Shown here one piece after another: positions 36,652 through 42,588 of a stretch of 42,588 nucleotides of DNA. Below the pieces are notes generated by a model. The model saw only the letters and a program-made list of their open reading frames with translations, did no database searches and was not told where the DNA came from. The stretch covers positions 1 to 42,588 of the forward strand of contig DASSKK010000049.1 of the NCBI GenBank assembly GCA_035690495.1. The letters are read 5' to 3'. A program made the position numbers and the translations under genes. Position 1 is the stretch's first letter. Every line of letters begins with the position of its first letter. Origin of the DNA: DASSKK01 sp035690495 (GTDB lineage: Bacteria > Actinomycetota > Actinomycetes > Propionibacteriales > Nocardioidaceae).

Positions 36652-36956
36652 AGGTCGTCACCCCATTCGGGCTCGTCGTCCTCGACTACCGGCGGCGCTG
36701 CGGGCAGTTCCCAGCGCTGCACGGGCGCCGGCCGGGACATGGCCGCCACCTGCCGCGCGGTCTCCTCCGAGCACGGAGTGATCGCGTACACGGCGGACGG
36801 CGCGTAGAACTGCGTGGCGGGCGGGTCGCACGGCACGTCGATCCGCAGGAACGACGCCCCGCCGATCTGCTGCTCGGACAGGAAGCCGGCGAGCCGGCGG
36901 TGCCCCATCAGCTCCAACACCGCGTGGCCCTCGAACGCGTCGCCGTTACCGGACAT
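36648..36956 (-). CDS. 102-residue hypothetical protein
   Basis: 'AFEGHAVLELMGHRRLAGFL', 'SEQQIGGASFLRIDVPCD', 'FYAPSAVYAITPCSEETARQ' and 'PAPVQRWELPA' form the pattern of a common actinophage/actinobacterial protein whose function I do not know. The C-terminus is acidic (EDDEPEWGDDL). The ATG overlaps the upstream stop as TGATG. Confidence 0.65.
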   Translation of the reverse strand: MSGNGDAFEGHAVLELMGHRRLAGFLSEQQIGGASFLRIDVPCDPPATQFYAPSAVYAITPCSEETARQVAAMSRPAPVQRWELPAAPPVVEDDEPEWGDDL

Positions 36957-37270
36957 CAGGTGCCCACCTTCGTGCCGTCGGCGGTCCAGACGAACTCTCC
37001 GTCCTCACCCACCGGCCGGTGCATCGAGCAGTGGCAGCAGTAGGTGGCGCCGTAGAAGTCGGGCTGCCGCGCGTACGTCTCGGCGAGCGCGGTGCCCATC
37101 GTCGTGATCGTCCCGCAGGTCAGGTGCCGGTACTGCGTGCGGACCGGCCGGACGAACCCCTTGGCGCGTTCCTCCTCGGACAGCACCAGGTAGGTGTCGG
37201 CCTGCGGGCGCGGGCTGTTGTCGACGCCGCGTGTCAGGCGCGGGTCGTCCGGGTCGCTGGTGAGGCTCAC
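36956..37270 (-). CDS. 104-residue Cys-containing actinophage protein
   Basis: 'DPDDPRLTRGVDNSPRPQAD', 'YLVLSEEERAKGFVRPVRTQ', 'CGTITTMGTALAETYARQP' and 'FYGATYCCHCSMHRPVGEDG', ending 'FVWTADGTKVGT'. This is a well-recurring small actinophage protein as I recall it. The C-C-x2-C...H cluster with an upstream Cys suggests one zinc. Function unknown. The GTG overlaps the upstream stop as GTGA. Confidence 0.65.
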   Translation of the reverse strand: MSLTSDPDDPRLTRGVDNSPRPQADTYLVLSEEERAKGFVRPVRTQYRHLTCGTITTMGTALAETYARQPDFYGATYCCHCSMHRPVGEDGEFVWTADGTKVGT

Positions 37271-37554
37271 GCTGCTCCCTTCGCGGCTGCGCGCGCGGCG
37301 CGCACCGCCTTGCTCACGAGGTCGGTGGTCTTGGCCATCTGGTCGTCGTCGGCGACCAGCACCATCGGCGGGTAGAACCGGCCGTGCGGGTCGCTGAACC
37401 GGAACACCAGGGCCGGCTTGGGTCCGCCGTCGACCGGGACGACAGCGGCCATCACGACGACCCCACCGGAGATGAGGGCGTCGTCGAGGGGCACCGACGT
37501 GCCGGTCGGGTTGTTCTCGAACGGCAGGTCCATGCTGTTGCCGAGCCGGCTCAC
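37267..37554 (-). CDS. 95-residue hypothetical protein
   Basis: 'LPFENNPTGTSVPLDDALIS', 'GGVVVMAAVVPVDGGPKPAL', 'VFRFSDPHGRFYPPMVLVAD' then a basic helix 'LVSKAVRAARAAAKGAA'. A beta-rich core. I choose the GTG at 37554 because GGAGG lies at proper spacing and it overlaps the upstream stop as GTGA; a GTG two codons upstream lies on the ribosome site itself. Confidence 0.55.
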   Translation of the reverse strand: MSRLGNSMDLPFENNPTGTSVPLDDALISGGVVVMAAVVPVDGGPKPALVFRFSDPHGRFYPPMVLVADDDQMAKTTDLVSKAVRAARAAAKGAA

Positions 37555-37766
37555 GCGCACCTCCGGCGGGACGTAACGTCATCTGCACGCACCTCGCGTG
37601 CAGCGGCGGAGTGGGCGTTCTGTGCCGGGCTCATGCGGGCACCGCCAGGGCGTCCAGCACGAGCCCGGCCAGCCGGTTGAGCCGGTCCAGGTGCTCGGCA
37701 GCGCGGCCCAGGCCGCAGCTTGTGGGCCTTCCCCCGCCGGGCGCGGTAGGCGACGGCACCCTTCAC
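37551..37766 (-). CDS. 71-residue open frame, possibly frameshifted
   Basis: The frame begins VKGAVAYRARRGKAHKLR with a GTGA coupling and ends with another GTGA coupling, but the middle (about codons 19-45) has off-frame composition. In that stretch another frame reads 'AAEHLDRLNRLAGLVLDALA', which looks like a real protein ending at 37631. From ATG 37634 (ATGA with that end) the first frame looks coding again (MSPAQNAHSAAAREVRADD). So there may be two short genes, the first broken by small indels. Confidence 0.4.
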   Translation of the reverse strand: MKGAVAYRARRGKAHKLRPGPRCRAPGPAQPAGRARAGRPGGARMSPAQNAHSAAAREVRADDVTSRRRCA

Positions 37767-37858
37767 GGCCGCCTCGCGAGGGCCGGGCCGAGCCGGAGCG
37801 CCAGGTGGGCGGCGGCCAGCAGCCACAGCAGGACCGCGGCGAGGATGAGGGCGGTCAC
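37763..37858 (-). CDS. 31-residue membrane peptide
   Basis: VTALILAAVLLWLLAAAHLA then LRLGPALARRP: one hydrophobic helix with a basic C-terminus, similar in style to the peptides at 41782 and 42341 (also beginning V(T/S)ALL). GTGA overlaps on both sides. Confidence 0.5.
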   Translation of the reverse strand: MTALILAAVLLWLLAAAHLALRLGPALARRP

Positions 37859-38700
37859 GATGCGGGGGTGCCGCGCAGCGCCGTCACCCCGAGGTCGGAC
37901 TCGATGTCGGTGAGGACGTCGGTGAACGCCTGCCGCAGCACGTCCTCCGGCCGCTCCAGCACGAACCCGACCCGCAGCGCACCGTCGGCGATCCGGTAGC
38001 GGAACCGGGCCGACACCTTGTACGGGGCGGACTCCTCGAACGGGGCGAGCCCGAGCTCGAACCGGTCCGGGATGGTGATGTCGCCCTTGCGGCCGGCGGC
38101 GGCCTGCACGTCCTCCCGGTACTCCAACTGCCGCTCACCGCTGGACAGCCGCTTGGACGACTCGAACCGGACCTTGGTGTTGGCCTGGAACGTCTGCGCC
38201 AGCTCCAGCATCTGCGCGCCGGGTGGGGTGACGATGTCGATGAGCCGGTCCTCGATGTGCTCGGCGAAGTCGACCTGCCCGATCAGCTTGCCGTCGAGGG
38301 CCTCCCACGCCTGCCATGCCGGCGTCTTGCGGAGGCGCAGTTGTACCCGGTGGTCACCCCAGCCGGTGACGTCGCCGGGGCCGTGACCGTTGAGCACCCC
38401 GACGCAGGTCTGCGTCGCGACATCCGCCCACACCTCCGACACCTTCTCGACGGCGTGCTTGCCGTAGTAGGTCGTGAACGACGCGGCGTCGTACACGTTG
38501 ACGGTGCCGGTCTTGCGTCGCGGTGTCGGCCGGAACGTCTCTCGGTAGTGCTCGACGTCGATGACGCGGTGGCTCCCGTCCGGGGTGGTGACCGAGAAGA
38601 ACCGGCCGTCGCGGTCGAGCGGGTGCGGCGTGGCGATGAGGGCGCCGGCGTCGATCGCGGCCTGGATGTCGCCGCTGCTGGTGCTCAGGGTGTCGGTCAC
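37855..38700 (-). CDS. DUF2303 / YfdQ family protein
   Basis: 281 residues. 'HRVIDVEHYRETFRPTPRRK', 'TGTVNVYDAASFTTYYGKHA', 'LNGHGPGDVTGWGDHRVQLR', 'TPAWQAWEALDGKLIGQVDF' and 'AEHIEDRLIDIVTPPGAQML' are the family's typical blocks. DUF2303 proteins are frequent in phage early regions near recombination functions; their biochemical role is unknown. The GTG overlaps the upstream stop as GTGA. Confidence 0.8.
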   Translation of the reverse strand: MTDTLSTSSGDIQAAIDAGALIATPHPLDRDGRFFSVTTPDGSHRVIDVEHYRETFRPTPRRKTGTVNVYDAASFTTYYGKHAVEKVSEVWADVATQTCVGVLNGHGPGDVTGWGDHRVQLRLRKTPAWQAWEALDGKLIGQVDFAEHIEDRLIDIVTPPGAQMLELAQTFQANTKVRFESSKRLSSGERQLEYREDVQAAAGRKGDITIPDRFELGLAPFEESAPYKVSARFRYRIADGALRVGFVLERPEDVLRQAFTDVLTDIESDLGVTALRGTPAS

Positions 38701-39074
38701 TTGGCGATGTCCTTCGGGTCGGCGGGGGTGGGGGCGGAAACGTCACGCAGCGGGAGCGTCATCTGCCGCGGGTCGTGGCGGGTGAGGTTGCCGGTGGCGT
38801 CGATGAAGAACAGCGACGCCTTACGGTCGTGCTCGGGGAGCTTGAGCTTGATCTCGTCGTGGACGATGAGCGCGACGGTGTCTTTCGCCGGCTCGACGTG
38901 CACGATCAGGCTGATCGACCCCTTCTTGCCGGTGTCCTGCACGCGGGCGATCAGGTCGTGCAGCCCGTCGGACAGCTCGTCATGCGTGCGCCCACCGGAC
39001 TGCTCGGTGAGCCATGCGGAAAAGGGCCGGACCTGGATCTCTCCGGTGTCCTTGTCGGCGGGACGTTCGGTCAC
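38697..39074 (-). CDS. 125-residue partner of the DUF2303 protein
   Basis: 'IQVRPFSAWLTEQSGGRTHD', 'ELSDGLHDLIARVQDTGKKG', 'SISLIVHVEPAKDTVALIVH', then 'KASLFFIDATGNLTRHDPRQ'. The order of blocks ('RPF...L', 'L..L...V..TGKKG', 'LFF.D..GNL.R.DPRQ') is what I recall from actinophage genes paired with DUF2303. Function unknown. The GTG overlaps the upstream stop as GTGA. Confidence 0.65.
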   Translation of the reverse strand: MTERPADKDTGEIQVRPFSAWLTEQSGGRTHDELSDGLHDLIARVQDTGKKGSISLIVHVEPAKDTVALIVHDEIKLKLPEHDRKASLFFIDATGNLTRHDPRQMTLPLRDVSAPTPADPKDIAK

Positions 39075-39610
39075 GATGCCTCCTGGCGGTCGGTCTGGCT
39101 GGATGGTGCATCGACGGGGTGACGCGATGCCGGGTTGTGTCCACACCTCGCGGTTGTGGACTCGGCGGTTGACAGCTCGACGAGGATCTGCCTCACGCGT
39201 GCGGTGCTCATGTTGAGCCGGTAGGCGGCCGCACCGGGTTCCATCCCTTGCTGCGTGCACAGCCTGTGGACGGCGAGCTTGCGTTCCCGCTGGGTCAGGT
39301 GGACGTGCTCACCACGGCAGGCGCGTTCGATCGCCAGGTCGTCCACGACGGCCAGGTCGGCGTGGCGCTGGCTGCGGTGGCCCCGGGGGTCGGCCCACGC
39401 GAGCAGTTCGGTGGGCACCCGGTCGACGTCGACCATCGCGGCCAGGGTGACGGCCAGCGCGGTGAGCCCGTCCTGACAGCCCGTGCAGGCGCATCGGCAG
39501 GTGGAGACCTGGGCGAGTAGGGCACGCACTTCCTGAGGTCCGCCGTCGCCGTGGACGATGCCGGCGAGCTGCTGGGCGGCGGCGATGGCGGTGTCGGGGA
39601 GGAAGGTCAC
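39071..39610 (-). CDS. HTH regulator-type protein with Cys cluster
   Basis: 179 residues. A Cys cluster, 'CRCACTGC', lies near residue 40. 'DLAIERACRGEHVHLTQRER' precedes a helix-turn-helix, 'AAAYRLNMSTARVRQILVEL' (about 127-147). The HTH resembles sigma-factor region 4/LuxR-type heads. The C-terminus is disordered. Likely a regulator of phage or host transcription. The GTG overlaps the methyltransferase stop as GTGA. Confidence 0.65.
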   Translation of the reverse strand: MTFLPDTAIAAAQQLAGIVHGDGGPQEVRALLAQVSTCRCACTGCQDGLTALAVTLAAMVDVDRVPTELLAWADPRGHRSQRHADLAVVDDLAIERACRGEHVHLTQRERKLAVHRLCTQQGMEPGAAAYRLNMSTARVRQILVELSTAESTTARCGHNPASRHPVDAPSSQTDRQEAS

Positions 39611-40389
39611 GAGGCGGCCCCGAAGCCGAGCACGCCCTGGGCGCCCTTGGGGATCGCTTGACCGGCGGCGGTGCGGATCCGTTGCTCGCCCGTCTCGGCA
39701 TGCGCGGGAACTACCTCAGCGCCCACGAAGCGTCGCCCTTCGAGCACGGCCGCTACACCAGTGGTCCCGGACCCCATGAATGGGTCGAGAATCACCCCTC
39801 CGCGTGGGGCGATCTGCACCAGCGACCGCAATACGTCGACCGGCTTTTGTGTGATGTGCTCCCGTTCGCGGGGAGCGGCCGCCAGAAAGAATCCGGGCAG
39901 GCAGGTGTCGGTGAAGTCCAGGCCCATCCCGCCACGACTGCCCCACACGACGTACTCGCACTGCGCAGCGAACCGGCCTGCCATCGGCCGGTATCCGGTC
40001 TTGGCCCACGGTACGAGCCCTCGCCACACCCAGCCGCCGGCCTGTAACGCGTCGGTCGTGGCCGGAAGTTGGCGCCAGTCGGTGAACAGCAGACATACAC
40101 CCGCTGGGCTAGTTACCCGCAGGCACTCGCTCAGCCAGAGCGCACACCAGTAGGCATAACCACGCTGGTCGCGGTTGTCCCCGGCGAAATCGGCGAGAGC
40201 ATGTTGCGCGTCGCTGTCCGTGTACTTTGTGCGAGTACTCGCAGTTCGATCGCCGCGGGTGAACCCGCCGGACGAGTACGGCGGGTCGGTGACAACCGCG
40301 TCGACGCTGGCGTCCGGCAGTTCGCGGAGCACGGCCAACGCGTCGCCCAGGTACAGCGTCACCGAGTCGTCCTCGTAGTACGGCGTCAC
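39607..40389 (-). CDS. DPPY-type (N4-cytosine/N6-adenine) DNA methyltransferase
   Basis: 260 residues. Catalytic 'VVTDPPYSSGG' (D35-P-P-Y38) precedes the SAM-binding motif 'ILDPFMGSGTTG' (202-210). This order indicates a beta-class amino-methyltransferase. 'HITQKPVDVLRSLV' (about 178-191) is the third typical block. It would modify N6 of adenine or N4 of cytosine; the target site cannot be read from sequence. No cognate restriction enzyme is visible, so it is probably an orphan protecting phage DNA. The GTG overlaps the upstream stop as GTGA. Confidence 0.85.
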   Translation of the reverse strand: MTPYYEDDSVTLYLGDALAVLRELPDASVDAVVTDPPYSSGGFTRGDRTASTRTKYTDSDAQHALADFAGDNRDQRGYAYWCALWLSECLRVTSPAGVCLLFTDWRQLPATTDALQAGGWVWRGLVPWAKTGYRPMAGRFAAQCEYVVWGSRGGMGLDFTDTCLPGFFLAAAPREREHITQKPVDVLRSLVQIAPRGGVILDPFMGSGTTGVAAVLEGRRFVGAEVVPAHAETGEQRIRTAAGQAIPKGAQGVLGFGAAS

Positions 40390-40745
40390 GCCCCCACCGC
40401 CTCGTCGCCGTAGCCGGCTGCGTGCAACAGCTCGACCGCGTCGGCGAGCCGCAGGGTGACCGGCCAGTCGTCCACCGTCGCCGGGCCGAACCCGTCCGGG
40501 CGGACCACGAGCAGCGGCACCCGGCCTGCGGCGTTGCGGGCCGCCTGGCGCAGCCAGCCGGGAAGGTCCAGGCCCCGGCGGGCTTTCACCTCGACCGCCA
40601 GCCCTGGGACACCGGTGATGTCTGCTCCGGGGGAGCCGGCACCGACCGGCTCGGCGAAGCGCCAGCCGTGGGTGCGCAGGTAGCCGGCGACGTGGCGTTG
40701 GGTGTCCGCGCCCCGGCGGCGACGGGTGGAACTGGCAGCCGTCAT
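40386..40745 (-). CDS. PD-(D/E)XK Holliday-junction-resolvase-like protein
   Basis: 119 residues. A basic N-terminus (TAASSTRRRRGADTQRHVAG) is followed by 'GSPGADITGVPGLAVEVKAR', which fits the PD-(D/E)XK core (D47, then E-V-K). 'LPGWLRQAARNA' and 'VPLLVVRPDG' are the following helix and strand. This is the usual pattern of small phage resolvases. It may process branched DNA or act as a nuclease linked to the methyltransferases. The ATG overlaps the upstream stop as ATGA. Confidence 0.7.
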   Translation of the reverse strand: MTAASSTRRRRGADTQRHVAGYLRTHGWRFAEPVGAGSPGADITGVPGLAVEVKARRGLDLPGWLRQAARNAAGRVPLLVVRPDGFGPATVDDWPVTLRLADAVELLHAAGYGDEAVGA

Positions 40746-41785
40746 GCCGCAGCCTCCAGCGCTACCGGACGGCCGGTGACCGCGCTCAGGACGTGCGCAG
40801 CGAGCAGCGGCGGGACGGCGTTGCCGATCTGCTGGCCCTGCTGCCCCTTCGTGCCCTGCCACGGGTAGTCCGGCGGGAACGACTGCAACACCGCCGCCTC
40901 TGCGATGGTGATGTTGCGGCTGTCGTCGCCCGGCCCGCGGATAAGCCACTGGCCGGCAGCGCCCTTGCCAGTGAGTGTCGGCGCTGGCCGCCACGCAGGC
41001 ACTGGGACGGTTGGCACCATCCCGCCGCGACCGTCCTTGCTGTTCGTGCGTCGATCGACGACCAGCGCGGAGAGCCTGCGGCGGTACTCGGCGTTGGCGA
41101 ACGGCTCCCAGCCTCCACCGGTGCGGGTGCCACCGGCCGCCACGGTCGCGGACGGGACATCGAAGCCCCACCCGAGAGCGTCCTCCATACTCACCCACGG
41201 CGCGCGGGCGCTTCCGAACATGCCCGCCGGCTGGCCGAGTTCGCAGTGGGTCGGCTCGGGCGGTTCTACCAGGCGCTCACGATGCGCCAGCAGGACGGCG
41301 CGTCTGCGCGTCTGCGGCACCCCGTAGTCGGCGGCGTTGAGGACGCCGACCCACGCGTGGTAGCCGAGGCAGCGGAGCCGGTACGCGAAGTGCTGCCAGA
41401 TCTCCAGCACCTGCGGGACCTGCTCGAACGCGCACCACATCGGTCGCAGCTCCTCGGCATACCTCAACGCCTGCCACACCAGCCGACCCTGCGAGCCGAG
41501 CAGACCTATGCGCTTGCCGGCGAGCGAGAAGTCTTGGCACGGCGGCGACGCCATGAGACCCCACAGTGGCGCCCGCTTGATCGGGAACGTGACGACGTCG
41601 GCCCGGACCGTCCGGAGGCCGGCCGCGGCGCGGGTCCGGCACGCGGCCTCATCGAGCTCGATCCCGACCGGTGAGAGTCCGAGGAGCGACGCCCCGTAGT
41701 CCCAGCCGCCCGCCCCGGCGAACAGGTCGATAACGGGCCCGTCGTCGGCCGCGCGCGCAGGGACAGAAGCGCCACTCTCGCTCAT
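40742..41785 (-). CDS. DNA (cytosine-5) methyltransferase
   Basis: 347 residues. Motif I 'DLFAGAGGWDYGASLLGL' (20-37), motif IV 'SPPCQDFS' with nucleophile C83, motif VI 'FEQV' (E121; usually ENV), motif VIII 'QTRRR' (158-162) and motif X 'IGNAVPP' near the end. The target-recognition region lies between VIII and X. All catalytic residues are present, so it is likely active, making 5-methylcytosine in an unknown site. No partner endonuclease is seen. The ATG overlaps the upstream stop as ATGA. Confidence 0.9.
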   Translation of the reverse strand: MSESGASVPARAADDGPVIDLFAGAGGWDYGASLLGLSPVGIELDEAACRTRAAAGLRTVRADVVTFPIKRAPLWGLMASPPCQDFSLAGKRIGLLGSQGRLVWQALRYAEELRPMWCAFEQVPQVLEIWQHFAYRLRCLGYHAWVGVLNAADYGVPQTRRRAVLLAHRERLVEPPEPTHCELGQPAGMFGSARAPWVSMEDALGWGFDVPSATVAAGGTRTGGGWEPFANAEYRRRLSALVVDRRTNSKDGRGGMVPTVPVPAWRPAPTLTGKGAAGQWLIRGPGDDSRNITIAEAAVLQSFPPDYPWQGTKGQQGQQIGNAVPPLLAAHVLSAVTGRPVALEAAA

Positions 41786-41967
41786 CCGTGCCTCCTCAAC
41801 GGCACCACCGACGTGGGCAGCAGTACCTCGGCCTGCTCCCGCCACCGGTCTCGCTCGGTCCTCACCCGGGCCAGTTCGTCGGCGTCCGCGGTCCCGCGTA
41901 GCCACCAGCCGGCAAGCAGGCCGGCGGATGCGACGGCGAGGGCACCGGCGAACAGGAGGGCGCTCAC
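41782..41967 (-). CDS. 61-residue single-span membrane protein with charged tail
   Basis: VSALLFAGALAVASAGLLAG then WWLRG is a membrane helix, followed by a charged helix (DELARVRTERDRWREQAEVL). The first 20 codons are very similar, also in DNA, to the 31-residue peptide at 42341-42436 on the other side of the HNH gene. GTGA at its start, ATGA at its end. Confidence 0.55.
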   Translation of the reverse strand: MSALLFAGALAVASAGLLAGWWLRGTADADELARVRTERDRWREQAEVLLPTSVVPLRRHG

Positions 41968-42344
41968 GACGCATCACCGAACAGCGGCTCCATGCCGGCG
42001 GTCTCCTCGGCGAGCCGTGACCGGGCTGCGGTCTCGGCGTGGTGGTCGCGGTCGTAGTGCAGATGGCAGCCCTGGCACATTGCGCGCAAGTTCTCCGGGT
42101 CGCAGTTCTCCGGCGTGTGGTCGAGATGGGCGACTGTGAGGATGACCTTGCTGCCGCTGATCGGTGCGACGGCGCCGTGCCGGGCCTGGCACCGTCCGTC
42201 GTGCGGGGCGAGCGCGTGCGGAGTCCGTCCACATTCACCGCGGCACTCGCAGCGCCCACCGGCGCGGACAAAGCGAATCTCGTCGCTGATCTGCCGCCAG
42301 TTCCTCGGGTAGCGGCCGCGGTTCTCTGGACGGATCGGACTCAC
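41964..42344 (-). CDS. HNH endonuclease
   Basis: 126 residues. 'RYPRNWRQISDEIRFVRAGG' then zinc residues 'CECRGECG', 'KVILTVAHLDHTPENCDPEN' and 'LRAMCQGCHLHYDRDHHAET'. The H-D-H, N and C-x2-C-H residues form a complete HNH core with structural zinc. It is a frequent free-standing actinophage HNH protein. The role (homing, packaging, host DNA attack) is unknown. The GTG overlaps the upstream stop as GTGA. Confidence 0.85.
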   Translation of the reverse strand: MSPIRPENRGRYPRNWRQISDEIRFVRAGGRCECRGECGRTPHALAPHDGRCQARHGAVAPISGSKVILTVAHLDHTPENCDPENLRAMCQGCHLHYDRDHHAETAARSRLAEETAGMEPLFGDAS

Positions 42345-42436
42345 GACGCCCTCCCGACCCTCGGTAGTGACCAGCCGTTCGCCAGCGCGTCGGCGGACAG
42401 GGCGGTGAGGGCACCGGCGAACAGGAGCGCGGTCAC
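42341..42436 (-). CDS. 31-residue membrane peptide
   Basis: VTALLFAGALTALSADALAN then GWSLPRVGRAS. The N-terminal helix is a near copy of that of the protein at 41782-41967. GTGA at both ends. A truncated paralogue is likely. Confidence 0.45.
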   Translation of the reverse strand: MTALLFAGALTALSADALANGWSLPRVGRAS

Positions 42437-42456
42437 GAGGCGGTCTGCCAGTTCAT
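42433..42456 (-). CDS. 7-residue mini-ORF (translational bridge)
   Basis: MNWQTAS. The ATG overlaps the stop of the HNH-like gene (ATGA) and its own stop overlaps the next GTG (GTGA), as in the 11-residue bridge at 4902-4937. Probably functions through re-initiation rather than as a peptide. Confidence 0.3.
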   Translation of the reverse strand: MNWQTAS

Positions 42457-42588
42457 GCCGCACCGTCCTCATCCCAGGAGTGGCGCAGGAAGCCGATTTC
42501 GTAACCCCAGGCGGCCTCGTTGGTCAGCTCGTCGTGGTGGCGACGGCACACCAGCCGGATGTTCGCCGGGTCGGTGATGCTGCCGCCG
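42453..42588 (-). CDS. C-terminal fragment of an HNH-like protein (cut by window edge)
   Basis: 45 codons ending in 'DPANIRLVCRRHHDELTNEA', then AWGYEIGFLRHSWDEDGAA. The 'ANIRLVCRRHH' block resembles the second half of an HNH core ('N..L.C..CH'). The N-terminal part is outside the window, so the assignment is tentative. Confidence 0.5.
   Translation of the reverse strand, partial: GGSITDPANIRLVCRRHHDELTNEAAWGYEIGFLRHSWDEDGAA

Noticed and set aside
1..42588. tRNA or rRNA genes
   Set aside because: No cloverleaf-like T-loop/acceptor patterns or rRNA signatures were noticed on either strand; a covariance-model scan would be decisive.

Overview
The window is about 42.6 kb of very GC-rich DNA from a temperate, tailed (siphovirus-type) phage of an actinobacterium. 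The evidence is the HK97-like order of head and tail genes, a tail-chaperone pair joined by a -1 frameshift, a long tape measure gene, and a tyrosine integrase beside a repressor. Several small-protein families typical of actinophages are present, and GTG starts are very common. I cannot name the host genus. Both ends cut through genes: RecT at base 1 and an HNH-like gene at base 42588. The ends do not join in frame, so some phage DNA lies outside the window.

Layout. Nearly everything is transcribed leftwards (minus strand). Read in that direction: 42588-31394 is an early/accessory block. It holds HNH nucleases, a C5-cytosine methyltransferase, a PD-(D/E)XK resolvase-like protein, a DPPY methyltransferase, an HTH regulator, a DUF2303/YfdQ pair, many small zinc-ribbon or membrane proteins and a winged-helix replication-like protein. 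A good promoter at 31331-31359 starts the next block (31234-29403), which contains a lower-GC HNH gene and tiny proteins. A two-gene rightward RHH module (29673-30091) interrupts it. Packaging and head genes run 29236-21061 (HNH, TerS, TerL, portal, MuF-like protein, scaffold, capsid, connectors). Tail genes run 21061-11133, followed by membrane proteins, amidase and holin (11136-9172), then putative fibre/receptor proteins (9168-6818). A strong hairpin closes the late operon at 6732-6770.

The lysogeny switch is at 4934-6401. A leftward MerR/BldC-like excisionase or Cro-type gene has an apparently leaderless promoter. It diverges from a rightward repressor and integrase. Two identical-type palindromic operators (TAGCG-N3-CGCTA) lie between them. 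A perfect 9-bp inverted repeat with an 8-bp spacer lies inside the 3' end of the repressor gene and looks like a tyrosine-recombinase core site. This suggests integration-dependent immunity, in which integration would replace the repressor C-terminus. To the left, the early operon continues with two ParB-fold proteins, a 13-copy octapeptide-repeat protein, a RecB/Cas4-like exonuclease and RecT.

Genes are packed tightly. More than thirty starts overlap the upstream stop as GTGA, and many more do so as ATGA or TGATG. Coupled translation therefore appears to be the rule, and I used these overlaps to choose starts for many genes.
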